A DNA stretch of 64,000 bases, from the NCBI GenBank assembly GCA_913044165.1, contig CAJWMY010000002.1, positions 1 through 64,000 of the forward strand, read 5' to 3'. Shown piece after piece: positions 17,390 to 28,317 of this stretch. Position 1 is the stretch's first letter, and every line of letters starts with the position of its first letter. The stretch is from an uncultured Puniceicoccaceae bacterium (GTDB lineage: Bacteria; Verrucomicrobiota; Verrucomicrobiia; Opitutales; Coraliomargaritaceae). The translations under genes were made by a program, and so were the position numbers. The notes under the pieces are model-generated. The model had not been told where the DNA came from, did not search any database, and saw only the letters and a program-made list of their open reading frames with translations.

Positions 17390-18121
17390 ATGATAAATAA
17401 AATACTCATTTTTGCGGGTTTAATTTCTTTCGTGGCATTGTCATTTGTTCTCTATAATAATGCAAATTCGGCTGCTATAGATTTTGACGTTTCGGCTATA
17501 GAAAAGAAAATGGAAGCATTAAAAGAAGATTTAGAAAAAATTAGTAAAGAGTATGCAGCATTAAAGTCTAGCATACCTGTTCCAGTTGAAACCCAACTTG
17601 ATGTTGTCAAAGATAAGCTTTCAGAACTAGATAGCATTGTGACAGATCAATCCGATATTCTAAAGAGGGTAGACCCTAATGGGATATTAACAGACACAGA
17701 AAATTGGATATCTGAATCGTATGAAAATGCAGTGAATTTAGAACAAAATGGGTGGTCCAGAGTTAACTCAGCCGAGATTCTTGAAAGATATAATCGGTTG
17801 GATCAGGCTGCTTATGAAAGTGTCGCCGATGTTTATTTAAATGCGGACAATGGCCGCATGAAAGCGTATGCACTAGGAGTTATTAAAGAGCATGTTACCG
17901 AAGATATGAAAGAACCTATGCTCGAAAATCTTAAAGAATTAACAAAAGATGGTGAATTTAAAAATGGTTGGCACGTATACAATCTAGCGGAAGCATTAGG
18001 TAATTTCGCCTCGGATCCAGAAGTGGCGGAGCAGATGATGTATCTTGCAGAAAACCATCCTAATGATAATGTAGCTCGCTTAGCGGCAGAGAAATTGGGA
18101 GCCACGATAGAAAAAAATTAA
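17390..18121 (+). CDS. N-terminally anchored/secreted coiled-coil protein with HEAT-like C-terminal repeats
   Basis: MINKILIFAGLISFVALSFVLY signal/TM; heptad-rich region; YALGVIKEHV...NLAEALGNFASDPEVAEQMMYLAENHPNDNVARLAAEKLG. Confidence 0.6.
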   Translation: MINKILIFAGLISFVALSFVLYNNANSAAIDFDVSAIEKKMEALKEDLEKISKEYAALKSSIPVPVETQLDVVKDKLSELDSIVTDQSDILKRVDPNGILTDTENWISESYENAVNLEQNGWSRVNSAEILERYNRLDQAAYESVADVYLNADNGRMKAYALGVIKEHVTEDMKEPMLENLKELTKDGEFKNGWHVYNLAEALGNFASDPEVAEQMMYLAENHPNDNVARLAAEKLGATIEKN

Positions 18122-18123
18122 AA

Positions 18124-19161
18124 TTATTTCTTTGGGTCCTCTTTAAATTCGTGCTCTAGAATTTTTTGAAGTGGTTTTTCTAATGCTCGTGTCCTTGTCC
18201 CTCTTGCCTCATCGAGTGCCTCTTGTGCCTTTCCGAACTTTTCTTCTACAGAGTTAATTTTTCCTTTGTAGTTCTCCCATTCATTTTGAAATCGCTCAAA
18301 TTCTTTTTGGAAGCTTTTTGCTTTTTCTTCGATTTGGAAACTTTTTACAGATTGACGAATTAAAGATAAGATTGCGAATAGCGAAGTTGGACCACAGAGG
18401 ACAATGTTAAGGCCTTTTGCTAAATCAAGGATCTCATCTTGTTGATTAATAAATTGGAATATTCCTTCATTGGAAACAAACATAAGGCAGTAATCAAGTG
18501 TTCCTTCTGCGGGGTTAATATATTTTCGTTTTGCAATAGTTTTAATGTGAGTTTTAACATCATTGATAAATTGTTTGAGATGTTGCTCCTGCTCATTTTT
18601 TGAATCAACTTGAAGGTAAGCTTGATAAGCTTTAATCGGATATTTAACATCCATATTTAGGCGTTTCCCTTTTGGCAATTTGAATGTAAAATCGGGTCGA
18701 GCCCCAGATTCAGATGCTTGTTTTTCGTAATTGGTTCCTTCTTGGAGATCAAAATGCTGTAAGAGATCTTCAGCTTGTCGCTCTCCCCATTGTCCTCTTT
18801 TTTGATTATTTGAAAGCACAGCATTTAAATCATTAGTTATTTGAGTTAATGACCCTAATGTGTCTTTTGAATGAGATAAATCAGTTTTTAATGCGGTTGT
18901 ATTGTCTCTTAGGGACTTCAATTCATCTTTCAGCAAGGAGAGTTGTTTTTCAATAGATACTTTCTTTGTCTCTAGATCTTCATTTGTATGACTACGAAGT
19001 GATTTAAACTCTTCTTTGGATTCTTCTAAAAGCTTCTTCCTGTTTTCCTCAAATAATTTATTCGCGATATTTTGGAAGAGCATTTTTTGAATCAAAGCAA
19101 ATGCTACCAATAACAATAGAAAAAAGATACTTATAATTAAAAGATAGGACATATTGAGCAT
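18124..19161 (-). CDS. rmuC: DNA recombination protein RmuC
   Basis: N-terminal TM plus coiled coil; KRGQWGERQAEDLLQ; RPDFTFKLPKGKRLNMDVKYPI. Confidence 0.92.
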   Translation of the reverse strand: MLNMSYLLIISIFFLLLLVAFALIQKMLFQNIANKLFEENRKKLLEESKEEFKSLRSHTNEDLETKKVSIEKQLSLLKDELKSLRDNTTALKTDLSHSKDTLGSLTQITNDLNAVLSNNQKRGQWGERQAEDLLQHFDLQEGTNYEKQASESGARPDFTFKLPKGKRLNMDVKYPIKAYQAYLQVDSKNEQEQHLKQFINDVKTHIKTIAKRKYINPAEGTLDYCLMFVSNEGIFQFINQQDEILDLAKGLNIVLCGPTSLFAILSLIRQSVKSFQIEEKAKSFQKEFERFQNEWENYKGKINSVEEKFGKAQEALDEARGTRTRALEKPLQKILEHEFKEDPKK

Positions 19162-19280
19162 AATTAATAATTTAACTTAAGAAAGAAGATGGACAAGTGA
19201 GGGTATTTTTTATTTGTATAAAAAGGTCTATTTTAAAACTAATCATTCTTAATGAGTTTTGGTAATTTCTATCTTTTAAT

Positions 19281-22200
19281 ATGTTAAAACAATTTTTTAA
19301 AAATTTTTCTGGTAGTCACTATCGCAAATATCAAAAAAAGTGTGCGCCGATTATAGATAAAATCAATGCTTTTGAGCAAGATTTCCAAGTGCTTTCTGAA
19401 AACGCCCTTAAGGAAAAGACAACAGAGTTCAGAGAGCGCTTCAAGAAAGGAGATACTTTAGATGATTTACTCCCTGAGGCATTTGCAGTTGTTAAAAATG
19501 CTTCGCGTCGCTTGTTTGGGCAAAGTTTAGAGGTTTGTGGGCACAATTTGCCCTGGGAAATGGTGCATTATGATGTGCAGCTTTTGGGAGGCATTGCTTT
19601 GCATGAAAAGCGTATTGCAGAAATGGCAACAGGTGAAGGGAAGACGCTAGTCTCTACCTGCCCCTTATACCTGAATGCGTTATCCGGACGCAATTGTCAG
19701 CTTGTAACAGTTAATGATTATTTGGCTCGTCGAGACTCGGAATGGATGGGCCATTTATTTCGTTATTTGGGATTATCAGTTGGCTGTATTCAAAATGGCA
19801 TGACCCCTGAGGAGCGTCGTGGAATGTATGATTGTGATTTAACCTATGGAACAGCTTCTGAATTTGGCTTCGATTATTTAAGGGATAATGGAATGGCATC
19901 TCGCAAAGCAGATCAAGTACAACGCGATCATTATTTTTGTATTATTGATGAAGTAGACTCTATTTTAATTGATGAGGCACGAACGCCATTAATCATTTCA
20001 GGACCTATGCAGGACGATAATCCACTACCTTTTAAGACGATAAAGCCGATCGTTCAAAATCTAGTTAGGCAACAGCAGAATTTATGTAATCAAATCATTG
20101 GGGATGTGAAAAAAGGATTAGAAGAGGAGGCAGCATCAGAAGACGAAGAATTAAGTTTGGTCTCAGATTTATATCGGGTGAAGTTAGGGATGCCTAAGCA
20201 CAAGCAATTGTTAAGAATGATGGAAGATCCTAAAATTCGTAAGTCTCTCGATCAAGTTGAGTTAGAATTAAATAGTGATTTTAAAAAAGAAGAGCGTTAC
20301 GCATTGAAAGAATCACTTTATTTTATTTTAGATGAAAAACAAGGCCAAGCGGACTTGACGGAAAAGGGCCGTAATTTAATCAGCCCAAATGACCTAGATG
20401 CTTTTATGCTTCCAGATTTACCAACGGTATTTATGGAAATTGACAAGCAGCCAGACCTTTCGCCGGAATTCAAACAAAAAGCAAAACAAGATGCTGAACA
20501 GAAATTTCAAAACACTAGCGAGCGCATTCATTGCATCAGCCAATTATTAAGAGCTTTTAGCCTTTATGAGAAAGATAAAGAGTATGTTGTTCAAAATGGA
20601 AAGGTAAATATTGTTGATCAAAATACAGGGCGTGTAATGCCTGGCCGACGCTGGTCAGATGGACTACACCAAGCAGTTGAAGCTAAAGAAAATTGCACTA
20701 TTGAAAAAGAAACTAAGACATACGCCTCGGTGACAATACAAAATTATTTTAGGATGTACGATAAGATTGCAGGAATGACAGGAACAGCTGAGACAGAAGC
20801 TTCTGAATTTAATGAAATTTATGGGTTAGCGGTGATGTTAATTCCAACACATCGTCCAAATATTCGAAAGGATTTGAATGATGTAATATATAAAACGCGT
20901 CGCGAAAAATTTAATGCAGTAGTAAAAACTATTTCAGAGGTGAATAAATTAGGGCAGCCAGTCTTAGTTGGTACCGCCTCAGTTGAGTCATCAGAATTAC
21001 TCAGTCGAATGCTTAAGCGTACTAATATTATACATAGTGTTTTAAATGCAAAGTATCATGCGCAAGAAGCTGAAATTGTAGCACGTGCAGGACAAAAATC
21101 TTCAGTGACTATAGCTACTAATATGGCAGGCCGAGGAACAGACATTAAGCTAGGTGAGGGGGTATCTGAGCTAGGAGGGCTATATGTTTTAGGAACAGAA
21201 CGGCATGAATCTCGAAGGGTAGATCGTCAATTACGGGGTCGATGTGCCCGACAAGGAGACCCAGGGGTCTCCAAATTTTTTGTATCTTTAGAGGATGATT
21301 TGATGCGTTTATTCGCGAATGCTGGACCAATTTCAAAAATTTTAGAGAAGAATTTTAGCGAAGATGAAGAGCTTGAGCATCCGATGTTAAATTGGTCTAT
21401 TGAAAATGCCCAGAAGAAGGTTGAGCAGCAGAATTTTTCCATTCGCAAACGGCTACTTCAGTTTGATGATGTTCTTAATACACAAAGAGAGGTTATTTAT
21501 AGTATTCGGAATGAGGCAATTACTTCCGATACGCCGCGATCTATAGTTATGGAAATGGTAAGCGAGGAAATAGAGGAGCGCCTAGAAACAATTTTATCAA
21601 GTAATAATAAAGAAGGGCTAGAAGCTTTTGTAAATTGGGTTAATGCTTATTTCCCAATAAGTTTAAGCCTAAATGCGATTGATTTAGGAAATCAATCGGG
21701 TGCTATTGAGTCTATAATAGAACAAATTAAAATAGCTTATCAGGAGCGTGAAAGCTATGAAGATTTGGATGCTTTGAAAGCTTTAGAGCGGTACATTGTA
21801 ATTAGAGCAGTTGATCGTCGTTGGCAAGATCACTTAACTGAAATGGAAGAATTGAGACGGAGTGTTAGTTTAAGAAGTTATGGCCAAAAAGATCCATTGA
21901 ATGAATATAAGAGTGAAGCATTTGTGTTTTTTGAAGAATTGATGACCGGTCTTCGATCAGAAATATGTACGGCTATTTTTAGAACAGCTACGAATCAAGG
22001 TGCTTTTGAAAAAATGTTTTCAAAAATGTCAATGAAAGTAGAATTAACTGGCACGAATCAAGCAGCTTCAGGGCTGGGATCTGGGGCCTTAGCAGGTGCG
22101 ATGGCACAAGAGGCATCAAGAGGAGTGGTCCCTCAAGCGAAGCGTGAACCAGTTCAATTACCTAAATTAGAGCCAATTCGACGCGAGCTTCCCAAGATTG

Positions 22201-22310
22201 GACGAAATGATTTGGTTAAAATTATTAAAAATGGGGAAGAAAAAGAGCTTAAATATAAGCGTGCGGAAAGCTATATTCAAAACGAGGGATGGACTTTGTC
22301 CGATCGATGA
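19281..22310 (+). CDS. secA: Preprotein translocase ATPase SecA
   Basis: [57 protein letters not shown]; no C-terminal SEC-C Cys motif. Confidence 0.97.
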   Translation: MLKQFFKNFSGSHYRKYQKKCAPIIDKINAFEQDFQVLSENALKEKTTEFRERFKKGDTLDDLLPEAFAVVKNASRRLFGQSLEVCGHNLPWEMVHYDVQLLGGIALHEKRIAEMATGEGKTLVSTCPLYLNALSGRNCQLVTVNDYLARRDSEWMGHLFRYLGLSVGCIQNGMTPEERRGMYDCDLTYGTASEFGFDYLRDNGMASRKADQVQRDHYFCIIDEVDSILIDEARTPLIISGPMQDDNPLPFKTIKPIVQNLVRQQQNLCNQIIGDVKKGLEEEAASEDEELSLVSDLYRVKLGMPKHKQLLRMMEDPKIRKSLDQVELELNSDFKKEERYALKESLYFILDEKQGQADLTEKGRNLISPNDLDAFMLPDLPTVFMEIDKQPDLSPEFKQKAKQDAEQKFQNTSERIHCISQLLRAFSLYEKDKEYVVQNGKVNIVDQNTGRVMPGRRWSDGLHQAVEAKENCTIEKETKTYASVTIQNYFRMYDKIAGMTGTAETEASEFNEIYGLAVMLIPTHRPNIRKDLNDVIYKTRREKFNAVVKTISEVNKLGQPVLVGTASVESSELLSRMLKRTNIIHSVLNAKYHAQEAEIVARAGQKSSVTIATNMAGRGTDIKLGEGVSELGGLYVLGTERHESRRVDRQLRGRCARQGDPGVSKFFVSLEDDLMRLFANAGPISKILEKNFSEDEELEHPMLNWSIENAQKKVEQQNFSIRKRLLQFDDVLNTQREVIYSIRNEAITSDTPRSIVMEMVSEEIEERLETILSSNNKEGLEAFVNWVNAYFPISLSLNAIDLGNQSGAIESIIEQIKIAYQERESYEDLDALKALERYIVIRAVDRRWQDHLTEMEELRRSVSLRSYGQKDPLNEYKSEAFVFFEELMTGLRSEICTAIFRTATNQGAFEKMFSKMSMKVELTGTNQAASGLGSGALAGAMAQEASRGVVPQAKREPVQLPKLEPIRRELPKIGRNDLVKIIKNGEEKELKYKRAESYIQNEGWTLSDR

Positions 22311-22333
22311 TTGATTTAATTTAGTTATAGGCT

Positions 22334-23908
22334 ATGAGCCATATTTTTCATCGCAGTATATTTGAAATTACATTAGTTTTATTGACCGCATTTTTTTGGA
22401 TTGCTTGCATGCCGCCATTTAAATTTTCGGAATTTGCGTATTTTTTATTTTCTCCACTTCTTATTTGGTTTTGTTCAGCGCCTAATAAAAAAAGTTTTTT
22501 TCGAGTAGTAATTTTAATTGGTGGTTTTGCCTGGATTGGAATATTAATTTGGCTTCGTCATGTAACTTGGGGAGGCACTATTTTATTAAGTATAATTTTA
22601 AGTTTATATTTTGTGCTCTGGGCAACTTACGCTCGTTATGTTATGCCTAGGATTTATAGTAGGTCCTTTGTAGTCCGGTTGATTGGATTTCTTGGTATCG
22701 CAGGATGCTGGGTAGTTATAGAATATCTTAGATCTATTCTTTTATATGGGATGCCAATGGGGCCATTTGCCCTATCACAATGGGAAAGGCCAGTTGTTCT
22801 GCAATTAGCTGCATGGACAGGCGCTTATGGGATCTCCTTCTTTCTGATTTTATTTAACTGTTGTTTAGCGCTGACATTCCAACAGCTTATAAATAAAGAT
22901 TATACAGGAAAGTTATTTCGAAAGTGGTTTAAGGTAGATTTTTACTTTGCTATTATTTCATTGATCGGGCTTTTATTTTTGTATGCTGAATGCCTGCCTA
23001 AAAGTGTTTCAAAAAAATCTGACGGATTCACTTTTGGTATTATTCAACCTAATTTTGAACCCTTGCTTATTTGGAATGCAGAAAATAATAAGCAGCGAAT
23101 GATGCAGCTAAAATCTCAATTACAAGCAGCGAAACTCTTAGATTTTGATATTTTGTTTTTCCCGGAAGCAGTAACTCCAAACCCAATTATTGGGGATCTT
23201 GAAACATTAAGGCTTTTTGAAAATTTTGCAGATGAGAAGGGACAAGCTTTAGTCCTTGGAAATTTAGCTTATGATAATTTAAATGATGCTTGGTATAATG
23301 GGATTTTTCTTGTTGAACCTGAAAAGGGCTTAGCTCCTTCTTACTATACAAAACGCCAGTTAGTTCCATTCGGTGAATATACCCCTAAATTGTTTTCTTG
23401 GATTGAACCCTTTGGCGGAATACAAGGGTCTTTCATGGCAGGTAATGAACCAAAAATTATTCCTTTCAATCTTGGAGAACGTACTTGGAGCATAGGTCCG
23501 TTAGTTTGTTATGAAGACATGTTCCCCTCATTGGTACGTAATTCTGTGAACGCGGGCTCTGAAATTCTCTTCGTCGCTACTAATGATTCATGGTATGGGG
23601 AAGAGGGAGGGGCTTACTTCCATGCAGCTCATTCAGTCTTAAGGGCAGTTGAAAATCGTAGACCGGTTGTTCGATGCGGGAATGCAGGATGGAGTGGTTG
23701 GATTGATCCGCTCGGACTAACAAGGGGGATAATGTTAGATAATAAAGAATCTATATACTTTAAGGGTAGCGGTAATTTTGAATTTAAAGTTACCGAAGAA
23801 TGGGATAATTTTGAATCTTTCTACTCAAAGAATGGCGATTGGTTTGTTTGCGTGGCATTTTTTCTAGCCATAATTGGCATTTCCCCCTGTATTACAAATA
23901 GCAACTAA
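22334..23908 (+). CDS. lnt: Apolipoprotein N-acyltransferase
   Basis: Multi-TM N-terminus; FGIIQPNFE; LFFPEAVTPNP; GPLVCYEDMFP; ATNDSWYGEEGGAYFHAAHSVLRAVENRRPVVRCGNAGWSGWIDP. Confidence 0.93.
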   Translation: MSHIFHRSIFEITLVLLTAFFWIACMPPFKFSEFAYFLFSPLLIWFCSAPNKKSFFRVVILIGGFAWIGILIWLRHVTWGGTILLSIILSLYFVLWATYARYVMPRIYSRSFVVRLIGFLGIAGCWVVIEYLRSILLYGMPMGPFALSQWERPVVLQLAAWTGAYGISFFLILFNCCLALTFQQLINKDYTGKLFRKWFKVDFYFAIISLIGLLFLYAECLPKSVSKKSDGFTFGIIQPNFEPLLIWNAENNKQRMMQLKSQLQAAKLLDFDILFFPEAVTPNPIIGDLETLRLFENFADEKGQALVLGNLAYDNLNDAWYNGIFLVEPEKGLAPSYYTKRQLVPFGEYTPKLFSWIEPFGGIQGSFMAGNEPKIIPFNLGERTWSIGPLVCYEDMFPSLVRNSVNAGSEILFVATNDSWYGEEGGAYFHAAHSVLRAVENRRPVVRCGNAGWSGWIDPLGLTRGIMLDNKESIYFKGSGNFEFKVTEEWDNFESFYSKNGDWFVCVAFFLAIIGISPCITNSN

Positions 23909-23923
23909 CTAGTTACCCTAGGG
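23906..23923. terminator. Adjacent palindromes between convergent lnt and sigma factor genes (possible terminator)
   Basis: TAACTAGTTA (overlapping the lnt stop) followed by CCCTAGGG, then aTTTTTT. Confidence 0.4.
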
Positions 23924-23955
23924 ATTTTTTCGGAGAAGATTTGTTTGTATAAAGG

Positions 23956-24966
23956 TTAGGTCTCTTGGTGTGATTGCACGAACTCTTTCAATACTTCCAT
24001 CTTTTTCTTCTTTAGTAATTCCTTATGGAGTTCTTCTCTAGATTTTTGTTTATTTTTTTCTGTAAGAAGTTTTCGCATTGTGCGAATAGAGTCATTTTGT
24101 AATTGTCGAATTCTTTCTCGGGTGACTTTAAACTTACTACCAACCTCCTCGAGGGTCATAGGAGTTCCTCCGTCTAAACCAAAGCGGAGTTTGATGATGT
24201 CAGCCTCTCGAGGGTCAAGTTCATTTATTACACTATTGATATCAAAGTTTCGCATTTTTGTATCCAAGTCTTCGAAAGGAGAGGGTTGGTTCTCGTCCCC
24301 TACAAGATCTCCAAAGCTAGATTCAGATTCTTCATTAATAGGAGCATCTAAAGATCTAGGTTGAACGCTGATGGATTTTAGGTGAGCAATTTTTTTTGCA
24401 GGAATTCCCATGGCATAGCCCACTTCTTCATCGCTTGGAGCACGGCCAATTTGGTCTGACATATTTTGGATAGTTTTCCGCATCTTTGAGATACGATCAA
24501 CTAAGTGAACAGGTACGCGTATTGTTTTGCTGTGGTTGGCTAACGCTCTTTTGATGGATTGCTTAATCCACCATGAAGCATAAGTGCTTAGTTTCCCTCC
24601 CTTGTAAGGATCAAAGCGTTCAACAGCTTTCACTAATCCTATATTCCCCTCACTAACTAAATCCATCAGAGGAAGACCAAAATTCATGTAATCCCGAGCT
24701 ATTTTGACAACTAGCCTCAAGTTGGAGGAAATCATGCGCTCTCGGGCTAGTGAATCTCCTTTCTTAATTTTATTGGCAAGGTTGATCTCTTCATTGGGCG
24801 AGAGTAGAGGATTTTTAGAAATCGATTGCATGTAAGAAAACATGGCATCTCTGTCATTTCTTGAAGAGCTAGTATAGGGATTTTCTTCTACCGCATCCAC
24901 GCCAGTTCGAGGAATAGATTCTATCTTAATATTAGAATGGAAACGTTTTGTATTTTTATTTGTCAT
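23956..24966 (-). CDS. RNA polymerase sigma-70 factor, RpoD/SigA family
   Basis: LRLVVKIARDYMNFGLPLMDLVSEGNIGLVKAVERFDPYKGGKLSTYASWWIKQSIKRAL; region 4 MTLEEVGSKFKVTRERIRQLQ. Confidence 0.95.
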   Translation of the reverse strand: MTNKNTKRFHSNIKIESIPRTGVDAVEENPYTSSSRNDRDAMFSYMQSISKNPLLSPNEEINLANKIKKGDSLARERMISSNLRLVVKIARDYMNFGLPLMDLVSEGNIGLVKAVERFDPYKGGKLSTYASWWIKQSIKRALANHSKTIRVPVHLVDRISKMRKTIQNMSDQIGRAPSDEEVGYAMGIPAKKIAHLKSISVQPRSLDAPINEESESSFGDLVGDENQPSPFEDLDTKMRNFDINSVINELDPREADIIKLRFGLDGGTPMTLEEVGSKFKVTRERIRQLQNDSIRTMRKLLTEKNKQKSREELHKELLKKKKMEVLKEFVQSHQET

Positions 24967-25016
24967 AACTCCAAAATATCGAAGTTAATCGTTTTACCTT
25001 ACAAGTGTTTCAATTT

Positions 25017-26510
25017 TTAATCTTTTGGGAACATGCTTTCAGCAATAGAAACAGCTCTAAACATGGCCTTTGCTTTATTAATTGTTTCAGTATATTCTTC
25101 TTTAGGGATAGAGTCAGCAACTATTCCAGCTCCCGATTGAATATAAATTTTTTCTTCTTGTATTACAGCAGTACGAATTCCAATGCATGAATCGTGGTTA
25201 CCATTAAAGCTAAAATAACCTAATGCACCGCCGTATAGCCCTCGTTGGCTATTTTCAAGTTCAGAAATGATCTGCAAGGCACGAACTTTAGGCGCTCCGC
25301 TCAAAGTACCAGCTGGAAATGTGGCTTTCATTAGGTCGTAAGCAGTTTTATCTTCAGAGAGTCTTCCAGTTACTTGAGAAACAATGTGCATAACATGTGA
25401 ATAACGTTCAATTGTCATGTAGTCAGATACTTTAACTGAGCCGAAATCAGCCACTCGACCAATGTCATTACGAGCTAAGTCTACTAGCATTAAATGTTCA
25501 GCACATTCCTTTTTATCCGAGAGTAAATCTTGCTCTAATTCGCCATCCTCTTTTTCAGTATTTCCTCGCCGTCTAGTTCCTGCAATAGGTCTTATATCAA
25601 TGTCCTTACCTGTCAATCTGACATGTATTTCCGGGGAGGCTCCAACTACAGAAAACACAGGGTCTTCCAATAAGAACATATAGGGGGATGGGTTAACGGT
25701 TCGTAATGCTCTATAAAGGTTAATAGGGGAAGGCTTAAATTCTTTTATAAACCTCTGAGAAAGAACAGTTTGTATAACATCTCCAGCGTGAATATAATCT
25801 TGAATCTTCGAAACCGCATCTTCGAATTCAGATTGCGAAAAATTCCCCTCAGGAGGCAATATGTCAGATGGCTGATCAATTTTTTTATAAGGAATACGGG
25901 AGGGTTTTGCAAGGCATGCTTTAAGTCGTTTAATCTCTTTATATGCATTTTTGTAAGCGTTTTCAGGAGAGTCATTTATCTCTGCATAAACACAGATCGT
26001 TAGGACTTGTTTAACATGATCAAAAATTATAACGGAGTCGGTGATCATGTAATATAAAATCGGCAATTTCAAGGGGTCGTTTTCAGAAATTTGTATACTA
26101 GGTTCAACTGTGTGAATAAACTCGTGACCAACAAATCCAACTGCACCGCCATCGAATGGAGGCAATGCCTTATTTTTAAGGGTTTTATAGCGGTTTACTT
26201 CTTCTGAAATTAAACTAAGTGGATCTTCCGGGGTTTCAAATATCTCTTCAGAACCATCTTTATGCTCCACAAATGTTTTTTCGGAGAAAATGCGAAAAAT
26301 CTTTTTTGGAGCAGCTCCTAGAAAAGAAAAGCGGCTGATATTTTCTCCTCCTACAATTGATTCAAATAAAAAAGCCGGCTTATCATCTGCCAATTTTGAA
26401 TAAGCAGAGATAGGGGTTTCGCAGTCAGCGGTAAGTTCAATAAATACAGGTACGCGAAACCCAGGTTTAGCGATGCGCTTGAATTCATTTATACTTGGCT
26501 TTATTTCCAT
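25017..26510 (-). CDS. trpE: Anthranilate synthase component I
   Basis: IQTVLSQRF; DIRPIAGTRRRG; HLMLVDLARNDIGRV; ATFPAGTLSGAPKVRA; SGAGIVADSIPKEEY. Confidence 0.94.
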   Translation of the reverse strand: MEIKPSINEFKRIAKPGFRVPVFIELTADCETPISAYSKLADDKPAFLFESIVGGENISRFSFLGAAPKKIFRIFSEKTFVEHKDGSEEIFETPEDPLSLISEEVNRYKTLKNKALPPFDGGAVGFVGHEFIHTVEPSIQISENDPLKLPILYYMITDSVIIFDHVKQVLTICVYAEINDSPENAYKNAYKEIKRLKACLAKPSRIPYKKIDQPSDILPPEGNFSQSEFEDAVSKIQDYIHAGDVIQTVLSQRFIKEFKPSPINLYRALRTVNPSPYMFLLEDPVFSVVGASPEIHVRLTGKDIDIRPIAGTRRRGNTEKEDGELEQDLLSDKKECAEHLMLVDLARNDIGRVADFGSVKVSDYMTIERYSHVMHIVSQVTGRLSEDKTAYDLMKATFPAGTLSGAPKVRALQIISELENSQRGLYGGALGYFSFNGNHDSCIGIRTAVIQEEKIYIQSGAGIVADSIPKEEYTETINKAKAMFRAVSIAESMFPKD

Positions 26511-26525
26511 AGGGAATTTATGAGA

Positions 26526-27668
26526 TTATTGGCCTTTAAGTTCAAGGAAAAGTATCTTAGCTCTTTCTTTCGCTTTAAGTAAATTTTTATTAAGGACATT
26601 AAAATGACCCATTTTTCTTCCTTTTCTTGCTTCACCTTTATCATAGAGGTGGAGTTGTACGGAAGGATCAGATAGCAATTTCGCCCAATTGGGCTCTGAC
26701 TTCTTCCACAAGTCTCCTAGTATATTAAGCATTACGCAGGGAGTATGGATGGAGGTTTCTCCAAAAGGTAATCCGGTTATTGCTCTAATGTGCTGCTGGA
26801 ATTGAGATGTGATACAAGCATCCATTGTATAATGTCCAGAATTATGAGGCCGAGGGGCCATTTCATTTATTATTAATCTATCTTCTTGATTGAGAAAAAA
26901 TTCAATCGCAATTAATCCAACAACATCAAGGCGTTCAGCGATTTGTTTTGCTAATCTATTTGCCTCATCAGAAATCGAATCTTTTATTGGCGCTGGAACA
27001 TTAGAGCTGTGGAGAATATGATTTATGTGAACATTTTCTGCCACTGGGAAAGTGCTCATGAGGCCTTCTGCATTTCGTGCGCACACGACAGAATATTCTC
27101 CTTTGTGGATTATCCATTCTTCAATAACAACTCTTTCAGGGCTGCCTAATTGATTCCAGATTCCTTGGGGATCTGATATATCCATAGAGGATTCTATTTT
27201 TATTTGCCCTTTCCCATCATAGCCAAAAGCTGCAGTTTTGATAACACAAGGATAACCAATTTTTTTAATAGCATGAATTAAGCTATTAGCATCTGATGCG
27301 TATTCAAAGGGGGCGCAGGGAAATTTTTCCGCTTTTAGAAAATCTTTTTCTCTTTGGCGATGTTGGCAAACATGAAGCACGTTTGCATTTGGGTAGATGG
27401 GCTTTTGATTGCTTAATAAACTTAGTGTTTCCGATGGGATATTTTCAAACTCAAATGTAATGCAATCAACAGAATTAGCAAATCTCATCAGTGCATTAAC
27501 ATCATCATAATTTGCCCTAATAAAAGAATCTGCAATGCTACCAGCAGTTGAATTTTGATCAGGGCATAAGACATGAAAATGATAACCAAGAGGTCGACCC
27601 GCTAGAATAAGCATTCTTCCTAGTTGACCTCCACCTAAAATTCCTATTTTGGCCCCAGGCAAAATCAT
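26526..27668 (-). CDS. purK: 5-(carboxyamino)imidazole ribonucleotide synthase
   Basis: [33 protein letters not shown]-grasp; [18 protein letters not shown]. Confidence 0.95.
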   Translation of the reverse strand: MILPGAKIGILGGGQLGRMLILAGRPLGYHFHVLCPDQNSTAGSIADSFIRANYDDVNALMRFANSVDCITFEFENIPSETLSLLSNQKPIYPNANVLHVCQHRQREKDFLKAEKFPCAPFEYASDANSLIHAIKKIGYPCVIKTAAFGYDGKGQIKIESSMDISDPQGIWNQLGSPERVVIEEWIIHKGEYSVVCARNAEGLMSTFPVAENVHINHILHSSNVPAPIKDSISDEANRLAKQIAERLDVVGLIAIEFFLNQEDRLIINEMAPRPHNSGHYTMDACITSQFQQHIRAITGLPFGETSIHTPCVMLNILGDLWKKSEPNWAKLLSDPSVQLHLYDKGEARKGRKMGHFNVLNKNLLKAKERAKILFLELKGQ

Positions 27669-28171
27669 TCTGCTTTTGGGAGTTCGCTTTTTAAGATGGT
27701 CTGAGTTTGTTCGCTGCGATATGTATCTAGGCTTTCTTTAATGGATGCATTGCTTAAAGCGATTATAGAAGCAGCTGCTAAGGCGGCATTTTTCGCTCCA
27801 GCTAACCCTATAGCTAGAGTCATTACTGGAATACCAGCCGGCATTTGCACAATAGAGAGAAGAGAATCTTGGCCGCTTAATGATTTCGATTCCACAGGTA
27901 CCCCAAGTACAGGCAAAGAGGTTAGGGCCGCTGTCATTCCGGGAAGATGTGCGGCACCTCCAGCACCCGCTATGATAACCTTTAATCCTCTTTGTTGGGC
28001 AGATTCTGCATAGGAATAAAGTTTTTTTGGTGTGCGGTGAGCGCTGACAATCTCAGTTTCGTAGGTTATTCCTAAAGTATCTAATAGATCAGCAGAAGCC
28101 TTCATTGTCTGCCAATCAGACTTGCTTCCCATAATAATTCCAACACTTGGTGGTTCAGATTTATTTTCCAT
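27665..28171 (-). CDS. purE: 5-(carboxyamino)imidazole ribonucleotide mutase (ATG at 28171 preferred)
   Basis: [51 protein letters not shown]. Confidence 0.95.
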   Translation of the reverse strand: MENKSEPPSVGIIMGSKSDWQTMKASADLLDTLGITYETEIVSAHRTPKKLYSYAESAQQRGLKVIIAGAGGAAHLPGMTAALTSLPVLGVPVESKSLSGQDSLLSIVQMPAGIPVMTLAIGLAGAKNAALAAASIIALSNASIKESLDTYRSEQTQTILKSELPKAE

Positions 28172-28317
28172 ATCACGATAAAAAGGATTCTTTATAAAAA
28201 TACAATAATCGATTCGTTTTATATACCGAGGTCTCAAGATTTAAGTCGGAAAATTTACAAGTTTTGAAGTAATGATGTTTTGACTACGTCCAATCGTTTT
28301 CTTTGACTAGTATTCAT

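Noticed and set aside
21069-21086. GCACGTGC in secA as a parS-like site
   Set aside because: CACGTG core only; flanking GTT/AAC arms absent.
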